From Bacillota bacterium (lineage in GTDB: Bacteria; Bacillota; Clostridia; Peptostreptococcales; Anaerovoracaceae): 64,000 nucleotides of DNA. Numbering within the stretch: the stretch's first letter is position 1; every line of letters starts with the position of its first letter. This document shows positions 63,166-64,000 of this stretch, piece after piece. The DNA is taken from positions 1 through 64,000 of the forward strand of contig JAUNDC010000004.1 in assembly GCA_030526355.1 (NCBI GenBank). Direction: 5' to 3'. The notes beneath the pieces were generated by a model. It was not told the DNA's origin. It did not search any database and was given only the letters and a program-made list of their open reading frames with translations. Made by a program: the position numbers and the translations under genes.

Positions 63166-63414
63166 CTATTTCTTTGAATATATTGTTTTCGTGCTGACGC
63201 CCTCCAATGCGCCCAGCTTCCCTGACAGCGCACTGATAGAGTTCTGGTCGGCTTCAATTGCAACACTGATTATCGCCAGCTCTCTGGCAGGATGAGGTAC
63301 TCCCATCCTCCCTATAATCATTTTGCGATAATCGTGAAGCAACATATTGATAGCCTCTACAGACTCCTCATTCTCGACAATTATGCCTATCAGAGCTGTT
63401 CTGGTATCACCCAT
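63166..63414 (-). CDS. TM1266-type iron-only hydrogenase system putative regulator
   Basis: 82 residues matching the small ACT-like TM1266 family. The opening TRTALIGIIVENEESVEAINMLLHDY and the RMGVPHPARELAIISVAIEA segment are typical. Members are found with hydrogenase or maturase genes and are thought to regulate them, without proof. Here it is directly after atpC, 59 bp on. AGGAGAAGATAG site. The two hydrogenase operons lie more than 10 kb away. Confidence 0.88.
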   Translation of the reverse strand: MGDTRTALIGIIVENEESVEAINMLLHDYRKMIIGRMGVPHPARELAIISVAIEADQNSISALSGKLGALEGVSTKTIYSKK

Positions 63415-63473
63415 CTATCTTCTCCTGTTTATTAGCTTTGCAAGAAACTTTTAGGCACCGCTGCTATGCGTCT

Positions 63474-63911
63474 CTATCGTTTCCTCCTGATACCGCCTCC
63501 GGCGACATTCTGACGTGTTATAGCCTTGGTTATGGCAATTTTAGCTCTGATGACATCATCAGGGTCTCCATCATCCTCATGCTTGACGAGCCAGTCCTCA
63601 GCTTTTGCTTTCTCACTCAGAACACGCTCCATATCTATATCCTCCGACCATTCAACGGCGTCGGTATATATGATGATGCTGTCCTTGACATCTATGAAAC
63701 CGCCAGAAACAGCAGCTATTCTGAAGTCATCCTTTGCAGCGCCGGCCTCCTGTATCCACAGCTCTCCTATATCAAGCAGCTTGCACGCCCATGAATGACC
63801 GTACATGAAGCCTTCATCTCCTTCCAGTGTCCTGGCTATGACAAGCTCCACATATCCACGGTAAAACAGTTTGGAAGGAGTCATTATTTCCAATTTTACG
63901 CTGTTAGCCAT
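63474..63911 (-). CDS. atpC: ATP synthase epsilon subunit
   Basis: 145 residues, the F1 central-stalk subunit that can inhibit ATP hydrolysis. Opening KLEIMTPSKLFYRGYVELVIARTLEGDEGFMYGHS fits the beta-sandwich, and the C-terminal two-helix part is about residues 88-140. It follows atpD directly, 9 bp apart, TAGGAG site. The atp operon is on the minus strand and extends out of the window. Confidence 0.93.
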   Translation of the reverse strand: MANSVKLEIMTPSKLFYRGYVELVIARTLEGDEGFMYGHSWACKLLDIGELWIQEAGAAKDDFRIAAVSGGFIDVKDSIIIYTDAVEWSEDIDMERVLSEKAKAEDWLVKHEDDGDPDDVIRAKIAITKAITRQNVAGGGIRRKR

Positions 63912-63920
63912 AACAATCTC

Positions 63921-64000
63921 CTATTTTCTGCTTGCTTCGAATTTTTCAACGACCTCATCGATTCCGCCTGCAAAGAGGAACATCTGCTCAGGAATCTCGT
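63921..64000 (-). CDS. atpD: ATP synthase beta subunit, C-terminal end only
   Basis: The last 26 codons end the window: EIPEQMFLFAGGIDEVVEKF then EASRK and stop TAG at 63921-63923. PEQ-x-F-x-x-x-G-x-IDEVVEK is the usual AtpD C-terminal helix. The 5' part lies beyond base 64000. The gene precedes atpC, the standard order in F-type operons. Confidence 0.9.
   Translation of the reverse strand, partial: EIPEQMFLFAGGIDEVVEKFEASRK

Overview
The window reads as chromosomal DNA of a strictly anaerobic, fermentative member of Clostridia (Bacillota). The grounds are strong AGGAGG-type ribosome-binding sites, sigma-A promoters with 17-bp spacers, a HrcA/CIRCE heat-shock operon, pyruvate formate-lyase, three [FeFe] hydrogenase catalytic subunits, a clostridial thiolase, ScpA/ScpB, LrgA/LrgB and a low-to-moderate GC content. 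GlnRS, a group B type hydrogenase and a partial oxidative TCA branch would fit the Family XIII/Anaerovoracaceae neighbourhood, but that placement is a guess.

Layout. 1-17.6 kb is almost all minus strand: 3'-truncated pflB, a U32 protein, hsp20-dnaJ under CIRCE, malic enzyme, glnS, thiolase, a DUF2156 protein, isochorismatase-like hydrolase, surE, sirtuin, an AIM24-like protein, and the radical SAM/DUF4130 pair; an AI-2E family permease lies on the plus strand. 17.7-27.4 kb holds a patatin, an lrgAB-gntR operon with a TTGGT-N3-ACCAA operator, an acn-icd-gntR operon with its own operator, a two-gene ThrE-type exporter and mrp. 27.5-34.6 kb holds a LytTR response regulator broken by an amber codon and a long minus-strand run, scpA-scpB-dacF-(PyrK-like)-[FeFe] hydrogenase-(FAD oxidoreductase), in which two ribosome-binding sites are buried in terminator-like hairpins. 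34.7-41.2 kb holds a putrescine-type aminotransferase with a near-consensus sigma-54 promoter, a DUF368 polyprenyl-phosphate translocase, a small membrane protein, a radical SAM protein, a FeoB-like membrane protein with no GTPase domain, and a PhzF protein.

41.3-52.5 kb is the most striking part: two complete NuoE/NuoF/HydA-type hydrogenase operons in the same orientation. Between them lie a pair of covarying hairpins, a strong terminator, an array of four 41-bp TTTCGACGT inverted-repeat units, a PD-(D/E)XK-like nuclease gene whose promoter carries a 41-bp perfect palindrome, and an AEC transporter. 52.5-59.1 kb is an AT-rich catabolic island: two M20-type hydrolases and an SSS symporter behind a sigma-54 promoter, with the PAS/AAA+ sigma-54 activator upstream and GACTTAAGTC-type candidate binding sites. 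59.2-64 kb holds a large VWA/Cna-B surface protein, a TM1266-type hydrogenase-system regulator, atpC and the 3' end of atpD.

How it fits together. Pyruvate is split by PflB. H2 production or uptake, probably electron-bifurcating with NAD and ferredoxin, is served by the two trimeric hydrogenases and possibly by the third hydrogenase with its flavoprotein partners. Acn/Icd would supply 2-oxoglutarate for glutamate. The sigma-54 units serve amino-compound catabolism. No hydrogenase maturase (HydE, HydF, HydG) is in the window.
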